Positions 33,141 to 42,541 of a stretch of DNA of 43,619 nucleotides are shown one piece after another. This stretch comes from Nostoc sp. NMS4. Lineage in GTDB: Bacteria; Cyanobacteriota; Cyanobacteriia; Cyanobacteriales; Nostocaceae. Position 1 is the first letter of the stretch; the number at the start of each line of letters is the position of its first letter. The stretch covers positions 1 to 43,619 of the forward strand of contig NZ_JABXKI010000102.1 of the NCBI RefSeq assembly GCF_017115095.1. Reading direction: 5' to 3'. The notes under the pieces were generated by a model. That model was not told the origin of the DNA and did no database searches. It saw nothing but the letters and a program-made list of their open reading frames with translations. Both the position numbers and the translations under genes were made by a program.

Positions 33141-34025
33141 CTAACTTCTAATTTTTGGGGGTACAAAAACAGCTATAGCTTTAGGTATAACCCGAAAATG
33201 AGCAGGTGTGTAGGTGGTAATTTCACCATCTGTATTGATAGGGCGCGGTTTGCGAGTATGTACCTCTATTTCTTGACCTTGATGGGAGCGTACACTCTGC
33301 CAATGTATATGTCGCCCTTGTCGCATTGCGGGTAGTAATAATATAATCTGCCACCAGTGTTCAATCTCCAAGCTATAAAGGTCTAGCCTTTGATCGTCTA
33401 TTGTGGCATCGTCAGCCACTGCCATACCACCACCGTAATAGCGACCATTACCGACAGCAATTTGCACTGTTTTTACGCGAACCAATTCACCGTTAATGGC
33501 AATCTCGGCTGTGAAAGGTCTCGCTTCTAAAATCACTTGCAATGCAGTAGCAGCATAAGCAAATACTCCCCAACGACGCTTAACTTCTTTGGTAAGTCGT
33601 TCGGTAATTTTTACACTCAATCCCATACTGGCAACGTTAAAAAAGTGCTTGCCATTCACACAACCCAAGTCGATACGCTGTAAATGTCCATCTGCAATAA
33701 TTTTGCAAGCTTCGTTGAGGGAATTTGGGATTTCCAAAGTTCTCGCTAGATCGTTGGCGGTTCCCAGAGGCAAGATTCCCAAGGGTAACTGAGTCTCAAT
33801 TAAAGCATCTACTGCGGCATTGAGAGTACCATCTCCTCCGCCAATAATTACCAAGTCAACTTGATGTTTATAGCGGAGTATAACTTCAGCAAGATGTTTG
33901 GGATCTTCTGTAGACTCCTCAATTAAATCAAAGTCGAGTGTTTTCAGATATTCAATCGCTTCCGACAGACCCTTTTGCCCTTGGCGAGCATGGCCATTTA
34001 CTAACAGCAGTGCGCGGGAACTCAT
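33141..34025 (-). CDS. Diacylglycerol kinase-family lipid kinase (YegS/BmrU type)
   Basis: 294 aa. The nucleotide-binding motif GGGDGTLN is at 62-69 in VIIGGGDGTLNAAVDALI, and the second conserved motif LGTANDLARTL at 87-97. The usual opening NPxxG motif is present in altered form as NGHARQG. The C-terminal domain has VGNGRYYGGGMAVADDATID. It is soluble or membrane-peripheral and phosphorylates a lipid such as diacylglycerol; the substrate is not determined by sequence. It probably forms a unit with the ExoD-like gene about 200 bp downstream, though the heptamer repeat between them makes co-transcription uncertain. Confidence 0.88.
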   Translation of the reverse strand: MSSRALLLVNGHARQGQKGLSEAIEYLKTLDFDLIEESTEDPKHLAEVILRYKHQVDLVIIGGGDGTLNAAVDALIETQLPLGILPLGTANDLARTLEIPNSLNEACKIIADGHLQRIDLGCVNGKHFFNVASMGLSVKITERLTKEVKRRWGVFAYAATALQVILEARPFTAEIAINGELVRVKTVQIAVGNGRYYGGGMAVADDATIDDQRLDLYSLEIEHWWQIILLLPAMRQGRHIHWQSVRSHQGQEIEVHTRKPRPINTDGEITTYTPAHFRVIPKAIAVFVPPKIRS

Positions 34026-34326
34026 GGTTAGTACCTTTTGTTGTTGATATGTCCAATTATCCGCATCTATGTATTCTGCTTGAAGTTGACTATAAAAAAG
34101 TGTTTAGGCTGTGAGGATATTTCTCAACAATTCATTTTTATAATACTTATTATATTGTGACTAATAATTTTTAATTTTTCTTTTTCTTTAGTTTAGCTTA
34201 ACAGGAGTAAAACACGCTTTATACCTGGGTAACAGTGACATATTTAAAATTGTCTATGCTCAAGCGATCGCACCTGAGAATGCAGCTTTTTTATGTAAAT
34301 CCCTAGCTTGATTTTGAATTGTGCTT

Positions 34327-34503
34327 TTATGAGTTTTTCGGGTCAGTGTCTCCACCAATAATTGCTTGAAATACATCCCCTAGTAAAAAGAAAAACGCCG
34401 CAATTAATATTACAAGCATTAAACTAGCAAGGGCTGCAAAGGGAGAGATGATAAACAAGATTAAAAGCCCAAACATCAATATCTTTAGTAATGTCTTATT
34501 CAT
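34327..34503 (-). CDS. 58-aa small membrane protein
   Basis: Reads MNKTLLKILMFGLLILFIIS, then PFAALASLMLVILIAAFFFL and LGDVFQAIIGGDTDPKNS. Nearly the whole protein is hydrophobic, forming two helices (about 5-20 and 22-42) joined at Pro-Phe. The start ATG at 34503 is preceded by A/T-rich DNA without a strong ribosome-binding site. It lies between the lipid kinase and the ArfB-like gene on the same strand as both. Conservation cannot be judged here, but the composition is clearly protein-like. The flanking 34026-34326 holds one HIP1 site and nothing else recognised. Confidence 0.6.
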   Translation of the reverse strand: MNKTLLKILMFGLLILFIISPFAALASLMLVILIAAFFFLLGDVFQAIIGGDTDPKNS

Positions 34504-34552
34504 ATTTTTTCAGATTTAATAAATGGTGGGTTTTCTTTAAAGAATCGATGAA

Positions 34553-34969
34553 TCAACAATCTGTCACCTGTCCTCGGTTAGATTTAATCTGGGCGCGTTT
34601 ACTTTTGTGATCGAGGCGCTTTCTTTGAGAACTGCGGGTTGGTTTAGTGGGTTTGCGTTTTATGGTCACGACAACTGCACTTTGAATGAGTTCTTGAAGT
34701 CGTTTCAATGCTGACTCACGATTATTTTCTTGGCTTCGATGTTCTTGGGCTTTAATTACAACTACTCCTTCTTGGTTAATGCGGCGATCGTTGAGCTTTA
34801 AAAGTTGTTGTTTATAATAATCGGGTAATGATGAAGCCGCAATGTCGAAGCGTAAGTGAATCGCGGTAGAAACCTTGTTAACATTTTGACCTCCTGCTCC
34901 TTGGGAGCGAATTGCAGTAATTTCAATTTCAGTCTGGGGGATGATAACATTGTTAGAAATTTGCAGCAT
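34553..34969 (-). CDS. arfB: Peptidyl-tRNA hydrolase of the ArfB/YaeJ type
   Basis: 138 aa. The release-factor-like catalytic motif GGQ is at 26-28 in IRSQGAGGQNVNKVSTAIHL. The basic C-terminal tail (KRKPTKPTRSSQRKRLDHKS, KRAQIKSNRGQ) is the part that enters the empty mRNA channel in this family. It hydrolyses peptidyl-tRNA on ribosomes stalled without a stop codon. There is no codon-recognition domain, consistent with ArfB and not RF1/RF2. It precedes a gap to, and follows on the same strand, the small S4 protein gene. Confidence 0.9.
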   Translation of the reverse strand: MLQISNNVIIPQTEIEITAIRSQGAGGQNVNKVSTAIHLRFDIAASSLPDYYKQQLLKLNDRRINQEGVVVIKAQEHRSQENNRESALKRLQELIQSAVVVTIKRKPTKPTRSSQRKRLDHKSKRAQIKSNRGQVTDC

Positions 34970-35016
34970 TACTCACAAGGCAAAAGAGGAACTTTGAAAT
35001 TTGAGATAAACTTTAT

Positions 35017-35271
35017 TTACTCAGGTTGTTCGCTTAAATCTATCATTACATCTGGGTCTTCATTGTTGTTCAAATTCACTTCTAAAGTTTGTCCTTGAAT
35101 TGTCACTTTATCGCCCGGTACTAGTCGCCGTCCTCGTCGAGTTTCCAGCATCCCGTTTACTTGGACATCGCCACCTTGAATCATCAGCTTGGCTTGACCT
35201 CCAGTTGGCACTATACCCATCAATTTTAAAAATTGATTTAACTTAATTGTGTTGTCTCTAATTTTCTTCAT
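35017..35271 (-). CDS. Small S4-domain RNA-binding protein
   Basis: 84 aa from ATG 35271 (MKKIRDNTIKLNQFLKLMGI); the frame opens at 35286, but MKKI is the normal start. The whole protein is one S4 fold: IKLNQFLKLMGIVPTGGQAK, then LMIQGGDVQVNGMLETRRGR and RLVPGDKVTIQG. It resembles the YaaA/RlbA group that binds structured RNA or ribosomal particles. With ArfB 48 bp downstream on the same strand, it suggests a small ribosome-rescue/RNA-binding operon, which is an inference from spacing. Confidence 0.85.
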   Translation of the reverse strand: MKKIRDNTIKLNQFLKLMGIVPTGGQAKLMIQGGDVQVNGMLETRRGRRLVPGDKVTIQGQTLEVNLNNNEDPDVMIDLSEQPE

Positions 35272-35414
35272 AGTCAATAAATGCACACGATCTTAATTGT
35301 ATCGTGGTCTTCTCAAGCAAAAGCGTAAATCTGTTAGACCACATAATCAGCTAAGTACAGCATTTCATTAGATTAGTAGCAAATTTAATTTGGTAATACT
35401 CTGCAATGCCAATG

Positions 35415-35564
35415 CGGTGTATACACAAGTGTGAAATAGCTGATAAATCACGGTTTTACCCCACCCTAACCCTCCCCGTATGTATTGGGGAGGGAACTAG
35501 ATTTCTTGTTTCCCCCCTTTATAAGGGGGGATTAAGGGGGGTAATTTGACTTCTGTATAGACCG
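35415..35564. mobile_element. Nested palindromic MITE-like element, copy 4
   Basis: A 150-bp element with CGGTGTATACACAAGT at the left end and a diverged TATAGACCG at the right end. The same core as copies 1-3 is present, including the flanking GTGAAATAGCTGATAAATCA segment seen inverted in copy 1. It sits upstream of the helicase gene. The rest of 35287-35709 holds no recognised gene. Confidence 0.75.
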
Positions 35565-35709
35565 TAGGCTCAGTGACCGTCGTAGATATCGCCATCACAA
35601 AAACTTTAACACCAGTTTATTATCTATAATGTTGATCGACAAAACTGCCAGATATGGGCTAAAAAACTAGTCTGGAAGGTTCTTTTAGTTTGTTCAGGGG
35701 ACTGGATCT

Positions 35710-38700
35710 ATGATTAAGCTTGGTTTATTGGTACAGTCCCAGAATAATTCTTTGGGTATCGGAAAAGTCACGGAAATATCTGATACCAATGCGAACGTTG
35801 AGTATTTCTGCTCTATAGGGCAACGTCTCCAAAAAACTTTACCTTTAAGTTCGCTCTCTGAAGTCAAGCTTGAACCCCAAGCTAGATGTTATATTAAGTT
35901 CCAAACTCAGGATAAATGGATAGTTGGCAGAGTTTTCATCTGGGATGAAGATACAGAAATGTATCAAATCGATTTACCGGATAAGAAAACTGCGATCGCA
36001 TCTGTTGAAGATATTTACGTTCGTTGTAATCTACCCAACACAGACCCCATCCAAACTCTAGCAATGAAGGGTCACGAAACGCCCTACTTCCACGACAAAA
36101 GACTGGCTTTCGTGAAATCCTTGATTCAGCAACGCGCTGTCAGTCGGGGGATGACGGGACTGATTTCGGCAAATATTAATCTTTATCCTCACCAAGTTGA
36201 AGTAGTGCGGCGGGTACTGGAAGACCCAATTCAACGCTACTTGTTAGCAGACGAGGTGGGATTGGGAAAAACCATCGAAGCGGGGGCGATTCTGCGTCAA
36301 TTCCTCCTTGATGAACCGAAAAAAGGTGCGGTGGTGATTGTTCCGCAATATTTGCTCAAACAATGGCGGACTGAGTTAGAAAATAAGTTTTATATCTCAC
36401 ATTTTCCCAAACGGGTGGCGGTGCTGGCGGTTGAAGATATCCACAAAATCAACCTGAAAGCAAAGATAGGCTGCTTAATTTTAGATGAAGCCCATCACAT
36501 CGCAGCAATGGCAACCTCTAAGGATGCGACAGTACGCCAGCGTTTTCAGACTTGCAAAGAACTTGCTCATAAAAGCGATCGCTTACTCTTATTATCTGCG
36601 ACTCCGGTTCTCAATCACGAGCAAGATTTTTTGGCAATGTTGCACTTGCTCGACCCGACAACCTATAAACTTGGTGATTTAGCAGGTTTCCGCACCAAAG
36701 TTGAAAGCCGTCAGCAAATTGGTAAACTTCTGCTTTCTTTTAAAGAAGGTGCAGCACCAGAGGTTCTCAAAAGCAACTTGCAGCAATTGCGAAACCTGTT
36801 TGCAGAGGATGAGTATTTACTGAAGCTGGCGGATGATTTAGAAAATTGTTTACAAACAAATTCTACCGAGCAAGAGCAAATCGTCCAAGGGATTCGCGTT
36901 CATGTCAGCGATATCTATCGACTACATCGGCGAATGCTTCGCAACCGTCGCGCGGCAGTGGAAGATGTGATCTTTGACCGCAACTTTACGCCCAAAGAAG
37001 AGTATGATTTAGACGAGCGATCGCTTGATATCCACGAACTGCTGAATCAATGGCGGAGTGTTGCTCCTGGTGAAAAGCAATATCAGCGAGTTTTTCTGCT
37101 GTTATTTCTCGCTGCTGGTACTTGGTTAGGGATTTTAGAACAGGTAATTACGGCGCGTTTAACTGGTAAGCCTCATGCTAAACTCAGCCAGGAATTTAAA
37201 GAAGATGATGTTCGCCTATTAACTACAACCCCCAAATTCTCCGGGGAAGAAGAGATTCTCCAATCCTTACTAAAAATTGTTCGTCAACCTCAAGAGGATG
37301 GACAACGGACGGAAAATTTGAAAACAGTGCTGTTGAATCAGCTAGGTACATACTTTAAAATTCCCGCAAACGTTCGGAAGAATCAAAAGGAATTTATCAC
37401 GAGGATACAGCAGAGAATCAAGAGGCCAATTACTGGCGATATTCTGCCCAAATTTATTGTATTTACCAGTTTTGTGCAAACTTGTGGCGAAATTGTCCGA
37501 TATTTATCTGATACCTTTGGTGCAGAGACAGTCGCCAGCCATCAATTTGGAGAATCACCAGATAAAGTTGAGGAAGGCTTAAATCGGTTCAAGAATAATC
37601 CTAACTGCTTTATTTTAGTATGCGATCGCTCTGGAGAAGAAGGACGTAACCTCCAGTTTGCCGATTGGTTAATTCATTTTGACCTTCCTTGGTCGCCGAA
37701 TCAATTAGAGCAGAGAATTGGTAGACTTGACCGCATTGGCAGCAAAATTGGCATCCAATCTAGTGCTTTAATTGGCCCCTATTTGCCAGATAGCCCTCAC
37801 AATGCTTGGTATAAAGTATTAAAAGATGGGTTTGGTATTTTTCAACAATCAATTGCCAGTTTACAGTTTTATGTCGATGATAAACTTGCCGAATTAGAAA
37901 CTGTTTTGTTTCAATCAAGTGCTGCTGGATTGTTAGAAATGGTTTCACCAATTCAAGAGCAAATTGAAGCAGAAATAGCCAAAATTAGCGAACAAAATGC
38001 TCTCGATGAAATTGATGCTAACGATGAAATTGCCACCGAGTATTTTCAAGAGCTAGATAATTATGATGCTTGTCATTTAGATATGAAACGAGCAATTGAA
38101 GGCTGGATTTGCGACGCACTGGGATTCAGGGGACTCAATAACCCAGATTCATCAGACATGCGACGTTATCAACCCACAACGCGCACATTGGTTCCGATAA
38201 ATGAGTTACAAAACCGTTTTGCTGATAGTTATTTAGACCAGTTTGGTACTTATAATCGTCGGGTGGCAAACCAGAATGATGGGATTAAACTCTTTCGGGT
38301 TGGCGAAGGATTTATCGAAGCACTCTTGAACTATATAAACTGGGATGACCGAGGTGAAGCCTTTGCGATGTGGCGCACTGATGCATCTTGGGATGCGAAA
38401 GAAGGGAAGGAGTGGTTCGGTTTTCAATGCAATTATGTCGTCGAGGCAAATTTAAGAATTGCCAAACAAGTTTTACTAGATAACAAACTAGATAATTCTC
38501 AATTCAAAAATTTGCAGCGACGTGTCGATGCTCTATTTCCACCAATTATAGAAACTATCTATGTTGATGGTCGCAAGGAGCCAATACGAGTTGTTGAAGA
38601 TAAAGCACTCTTGAGTATTCTGCAACGTGCATATAAGGATAAAAACAATAATCAAGGACGAGATTACAATCTAGCAAAGGAACGATTAGGAATTATTGAC

Positions 38701-39021
38701 GATTTTGTTGATCCTAGTAAATGGCAAAACTTTTGCTATGAAATGCGTAACACTTCTTCAGAATTACTTTCCAATCGTCCCGATTTTATTGACTTATGCC
38801 AAAATTGTGCTAAGGTCGCCGAAAAGAAATTAGCCAATAGAGTAGAACAGTTACGCCTACGTTTAAACCAGCAAAGTTGGGATAATGCATTAGCTGAAGA
38901 ATTGAAGATAGAAACGGCTCTAAATGCAGCCATTCTAGAGGGAATTCGTCAGCCGCTTCTCAGGCTTGATTCTGTCGGTTTTATTGTCGTATCGGGGCGA
39001 TCGCTTGTGCAATTTGAGTGA
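35710..39021 (+). CDS. SNF2-type helicase, DpdE-like
   Basis: 1103 aa. The N-terminal 130 residues are beta-rich (LGLLVQSQNNSLGIGKVTEI). SF2 motor 1 has DEVGLGKT (181-188), DEAH (259-262) and SATP (296-299). Motor 2 has FIVFTSFVQTCGEI, the motif GEEGRNLQF and QRIGRLDRIG (668-677). The C-terminal 350 residues are helical and unique. Overall layout and the N-terminal pattern match proteins called DpdE, the SNF2 component of the Dpd gene cluster that inserts 7-deazaguanine into DNA and restricts foreign DNA. No DpdA (TGT-like) or other Dpd gene is in this window. RapA-like transcription recycling is the main alternative. All motor motifs look active. Monocistronic, behind a palindromic element. 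Confidence 0.75.
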   Translation: MIKLGLLVQSQNNSLGIGKVTEISDTNANVEYFCSIGQRLQKTLPLSSLSEVKLEPQARCYIKFQTQDKWIVGRVFIWDEDTEMYQIDLPDKKTAIASVEDIYVRCNLPNTDPIQTLAMKGHETPYFHDKRLAFVKSLIQQRAVSRGMTGLISANINLYPHQVEVVRRVLEDPIQRYLLADEVGLGKTIEAGAILRQFLLDEPKKGAVVIVPQYLLKQWRTELENKFYISHFPKRVAVLAVEDIHKINLKAKIGCLILDEAHHIAAMATSKDATVRQRFQTCKELAHKSDRLLLLSATPVLNHEQDFLAMLHLLDPTTYKLGDLAGFRTKVESRQQIGKLLLSFKEGAAPEVLKSNLQQLRNLFAEDEYLLKLADDLENCLQTNSTEQEQIVQGIRVHVSDIYRLHRRMLRNRRAAVEDVIFDRNFTPKEEYDLDERSLDIHELLNQWRSVAPGEKQYQRVFLLLFLAAGTWLGILEQVITARLTGKPHAKLSQEFKEDDVRLLTTTPKFSGEEEILQSLLKIVRQPQEDGQRTENLKTVLLNQLGTYFKIPANVRKNQKEFITRIQQRIKRPITGDILPKFIVFTSFVQTCGEIVRYLSDTFGAETVASHQFGESPDKVEEGLNRFKNNPNCFILVCDRSGEEGRNLQFADWLIHFDLPWSPNQLEQRIGRLDRIGSKIGIQSSALIGPYLPDSPHNAWYKVLKDGFGIFQQSIASLQFYVDDKLAELETVLFQSSAAGLLEMVSPIQEQIEAEIAKISEQNALDEIDANDEIATEYFQELDNYDACHLDMKRAIEGWICDALGFRGLNNPDSSDMRRYQPTTRTLVPINELQNRFADSYLDQFGTYNRRVANQNDGIKLFRVGEGFIEALLNYINWDDRGEAFAMWRTDASWDAKEGKEWFGFQCNYVVEANLRIAKQVLLDNKLDNSQFKNLQRRVDALFPPIIETIYVDGRKEPIRVVEDKALLSILQRAYKDKNNNQGRDYNLAKERLGIIDDFVDPSKWQNFCYEMRNTSSELLSNRPDFIDLCQNCAKVAEKKLANRVEQLRLRLNQQSWDNALAEELKIETALNAAILEGIRQPLLRLDSVGFIVVSGRSLVQFE

Positions 39022-39157
39022 TATTATCTGCGGTTAAATAGCCATAATCTCCTCGTTAAACCAGCGCGCAAAGAGGGGTTAGGTAGTGCTTTTATTCTCT
39101 TTGTCGTTTCTATGTTCAGCATGGAAACGACAACGAGTTTTACTTAGTTAGCTTTTG

Positions 39158-41065
39158 TTAAGCAATCACAGTAATATTTGCACTAGTAAGCGCTACCTGA
39201 TTCGAGAACTGGGCGATTTGAACTTGTGCAACTTTACTATCAACCCCATCTGCGTCAAAGAATAGGTTTCCCGTAGTTTGATCGTAGATAAAGCGATCGC
39301 TTCCTATTGTCGCACTTGTCCCAAGTCGGAACAATCCTGAATCCAGCGACGTATTCTGAGATTGGCTAAGTCCGAATTCTGTCTTAGAAATTAAGATAGT
39401 ATCATCTCCAAGAGTAAAATCAGCGATCGTATCATAGCCTCCAGTCCGGCTGTAAGTCAGGTTGAAGTTATCTTGTCCAATTCCACCAGTCAGCACATCT
39501 CGACCAACTCCACCAGCTAGTAAATCATCACCTGCACCACCTAACAAGGTGTCATTGCCTAAATTCCCAAAGAGGCTATCATTGCCATCTTCTCCACTCA
39601 AGAGGTTAGCACCAGTATTTCCCATCAAGATGTTATTGAGGCTGTTACCAGTACCATTTCTTGTCCCGCTTCCAGTCAGCGTCAAGTTCTCCAGGTTAGT
39701 TCCTAACACCCAACTCACAGAAGAGTTGACTAAATCTGTACCTGCATTTAAGTCTTCAGTAATAACATCGTTCAGATTGTCTACGATGTAAGTATCATTG
39801 CCGATTCCACCATTGAGACTGTCATTCCCTAAACCTCCATCTAAGGTGTCATCACCTACGCCGCCATCTAAGTTGTCATTACCTGAACTACCAAAAAGGT
39901 CATCGTTGCCATCTCCTCCGATTAAGGTGTCATTCCCTGCACCTCCATCTAAGTTGTCATTGCCTATACCTCCGTCTAAGTTATCATTACCTAAGCTACC
40001 AAAGAGGCTATCATTGCCATTTTCTCCACTCAAAGTGTTGGCGGCATTATTTCCCGTCAGAACGTTATTAAAAACGTTACCAGTACCATTGATTGCCACA
40101 CCTCCAATGAGAGTCAAGTTCTCTAGATTATCTAGCAACACCAAACTTACAGAAGACTTAACTAAATCTGTACCTGCATTTAAGCCTTCAATAATAGAGT
40201 CGTTAAGGTTGTCTACTGTGTAAATATCATTGCCGATTCCACCAATCAGGCTATCATCTCCCAAACCTCCATCTAAGATGTCATTACCTACGCCGCCTAA
40301 CAAGGTGTCATTGCCCACTCCACCAATCAGGCTGTCGTTCCCATCTTCTCCGCTCAAGATGTTAGCAGCAGTATTTCCCATCAGAATGTTATTAAGGTTG
40401 TTACCAGTACCATCAATTGCCGAGCTTTCAGTCAGAGTCAAATTCTCCAGATTATTTGCCAAAGTCCAACTCACCGAAGAATTAACTAAATCTGTACCTG
40501 CATTGGCGGATTCAGTAATCAAATCGTTGAGATTGTCTACGATGTAAATGTCATTGCCGACTCCACCATTGAGACTATCCGCTCCCAAACCTCCATCTAA
40601 GGTGTCATTGCCTACACCGCCTAACAAGGTGTCATTACCTGAGCTACCAAAAAGGCTATCGTTGCCATTTTCTCCACTCAAGATGTTGGCATCAGTATTT
40701 CCAATTAGGATGTTATTAAGGCTGTTACCAGTACCATTGATTGCCTGGGTTCCAGTCAGTGTTAAGTTTTCCAGGTTATCTGCCAAGATCCAATTTACTG
40801 AAGACTTAACTAAATCTATACCTGCATCTAAGCCTTCAATAATGATGTCGCCGATGCTGTCCACAATATAAGTGTCATTGCCTTTACCACCAATGAGACT
40901 GTTAGTACCTGCACCACCCTCTAATAAATCATTTCCATCACCGCCATCAAGGGTGTCGTTATCACCTAGTCCTTGGAGGGTGTCATTGCCCTGCAATCCT
41001 GAGATGATATCCTGGTTTTCTGTACCAATCAGTTTGTTTGCAATTGAAGTGCCATTAATAATCAT
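39158..41065 (-). CDS. RTX hemolysin-type calcium-binding repeat protein
   Basis: 635 aa from the ATG at 41065 (MIINGTSIANKLIGTENQDI); an upstream ATG at 41119 is possible. Nearly all of the protein is GGxGxDxLx nonapeptides (such as LGGVGNDTLDGGLGADSLNG). They alternate with four copies of a longer module beginning GNDxYxVDxxxDxI and containing NLENLTLTG and GNSLNNILMGN. Modules are about 108 residues apart, the third expanded by extra nonapeptides. The C-terminus (DVLTGGIGQDNF through FDADGVDSKVAQVQIAQFSN) is a type I secretion end. Predicted to be exported without a signal peptide and to fold on Ca2+ binding outside the cell. No dedicated exporter is adjacent, but the TolC-like protein in this window could serve. 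Confidence 0.88.
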   Translation of the reverse strand: MIINGTSIANKLIGTENQDIISGLQGNDTLQGLGDNDTLDGGDGNDLLEGGAGTNSLIGGKGNDTYIVDSIGDIIIEGLDAGIDLVKSSVNWILADNLENLTLTGTQAINGTGNSLNNILIGNTDANILSGENGNDSLFGSSGNDTLLGGVGNDTLDGGLGADSLNGGVGNDIYIVDNLNDLITESANAGTDLVNSSVSWTLANNLENLTLTESSAIDGTGNNLNNILMGNTAANILSGEDGNDSLIGGVGNDTLLGGVGNDILDGGLGDDSLIGGIGNDIYTVDNLNDSIIEGLNAGTDLVKSSVSLVLLDNLENLTLIGGVAINGTGNVFNNVLTGNNAANTLSGENGNDSLFGSLGNDNLDGGIGNDNLDGGAGNDTLIGGDGNDDLFGSSGNDNLDGGVGDDTLDGGLGNDSLNGGIGNDTYIVDNLNDVITEDLNAGTDLVNSSVSWVLGTNLENLTLTGSGTRNGTGNSLNNILMGNTGANLLSGEDGNDSLFGNLGNDTLLGGAGDDLLAGGVGRDVLTGGIGQDNFNLTYSRTGGYDTIADFTLGDDTILISKTEFGLSQSQNTSLDSGLFRLGTSATIGSDRFIYDQTTGNLFFDADGVDSKVAQVQIAQFSNQVALTSANITVIA

Positions 41066-41361
41066 ATTAGGGTCTTTTCTGAGAATAATTGATCCTTCTT
41101 CTGTCGCCCCTGCGATCACAGAATTCCCTAGCTTCGCTTTTTTTAAAATTAAACAGCCTCAGCAAATATGTCTAACTTGATACTCTGTTTAGGTTAAACC
41201 GACATCAGCCGTTGGATCTGGTAAAAGAGAAATCTTGGTGGTTGTCTCGGCTGAACTGTAAATTGGTGAAGGTATTGATAAAGTTCATTACATTTTTGAC
41301 TTTACCTGAAAAATAAGTAAGTATTAACACTAGTGATATTCAAAGGCCATGAAAATCGAAA

Positions 41362-42456
41362 ATGAAACGTCCAAATCGCCTTGCTTGGATGGGTGCGATC
41401 GCACTCGCTGCGATCGTTTTACTTAGTTTGTTCGCGGCTCCCAATAATACTAAACTTAACACTGGCTCTACCTATAACCGTAACTCCGATGGTTATGGTG
41501 CTTGGTATGCTTTTATGCAACAACAGGGAATTTCTATCAAGCGCTGGCAAAAGCCTTTTAGCGATATTCAGCCAGAAAATAGCCCTGTTACCTTGCTACA
41601 GGTAGGCGGCTATCTCAGGGAAACAATACTGGATAGTCAAGAGCGAGAATGGGTAGAGAAAGGGAATACTTTGGTAATTTTGGGTGCGAAGGCGCGAGTT
41701 ACAGAAGCGGAGTTTAGCACTATGCAAAAATCTCCTGAAGGTGATATTAAAATTGATACACGTAGACGATATAAAAAAGCTAACTCCCAGCAAGTTAATT
41801 TAGGCGATCGCTTTGGTGCTGTTGTCTGGAAAGAAAATTACAAAAAAGGAAAGGTGATTTTTTCTACCACTCCTTATTTAGCCGCCAATGCTTACCAAGA
41901 TTATTTAAGTAATTTCAAGTATTTAGCTAGTTTAGTTACTGAAAAAAGTAACACATTACTTGTCGATGAATACATCCACGGCTATAAAGATGCTGATGTC
42001 AGGAAGAAAGAAAGCGAAGGAGATTTATCTAGTTTTATTGCTAAAACTCCTTTATTTCCAATATTGATACAGGTAAGTATCATCCTATTGGTGCTAGTTT
42101 GGGCGCAAAATCGCCGCTTTGGAAAGCCAGTAGCTTTAGATACACCAGTTGTCGATAATAGTGAGGCATACATCCAAGCTTTAGCCGGAGTGTTGCAGAA
42201 AGCTGATACCACCGATTTTGTTGTCGAAATGGTGGGTAAACAAGAACAACTACAACTCCAAAAAGCCTTGGGATTAGGGCAAGTATTTTTAGAACGTCAA
42301 ATCTTGATCGATTTCTGGATAGAAAAAACAGGCGCAAGTGCAGCAGAACTAGATGCGGTTTTAAAGCTACAATCTCGCAAACAACCTATCAGTGAACGAG
42401 ACCTGTTAAGCTGGTTGGGGAAATGGCGAAGTATTAGACTAATTCGTAATTCGTAA
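41362..42456 (+). CDS. DUF4350 membrane protein
   Basis: 364 aa. An N-terminal TM helix (9-26, MGAIALAAIVLLSLFAA) is followed by a periplasmic DUF4350 domain containing the conserved start SDGYGAWYAFMQQQGISIKR, and a second TM helix at about 231-248 (FPILIQVSIILLVLVWAQNR). The C-terminal tail (250-364) is cytoplasmic. DUF4350 genes are typically next to moxR, DUF58 and DUF4129 genes in a membrane-complex operon of unknown role, and this gene is followed 86 bp later by moxR. The start at 41362 gives basic residues before the TM helix, as expected. Confidence 0.85.
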   Translation: MKRPNRLAWMGAIALAAIVLLSLFAAPNNTKLNTGSTYNRNSDGYGAWYAFMQQQGISIKRWQKPFSDIQPENSPVTLLQVGGYLRETILDSQEREWVEKGNTLVILGAKARVTEAEFSTMQKSPEGDIKIDTRRRYKKANSQQVNLGDRFGAVVWKENYKKGKVIFSTTPYLAANAYQDYLSNFKYLASLVTEKSNTLLVDEYIHGYKDADVRKKESEGDLSSFIAKTPLFPILIQVSIILLVLVWAQNRRFGKPVALDTPVVDNSEAYIQALAGVLQKADTTDFVVEMVGKQEQLQLQKALGLGQVFLERQILIDFWIEKTGASAAELDAVLKLQSRKQPISERDLLSWLGKWRSIRLIRNS

Positions 42457-42541
42457 TTTGACTTTGAGCGTCAACCTTTGGAACTGTGCATAACATCTTT
42501 GTGCCTGAGTACTTCTAAGTAAATGATTTATAAACAAAAAT

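Noticed and set aside
39462..41180. Chain of proline-rich frames (PIPPLRLSFPKPPSKVS type) on the plus strand
   Set aside because: They are the exact antisense of the RTX gene; the repeated Gly-Gly-x-Gly-Asn-Asp codons read as Pro/Ser/Leu on the opposite strand and keep the frame open without selection.
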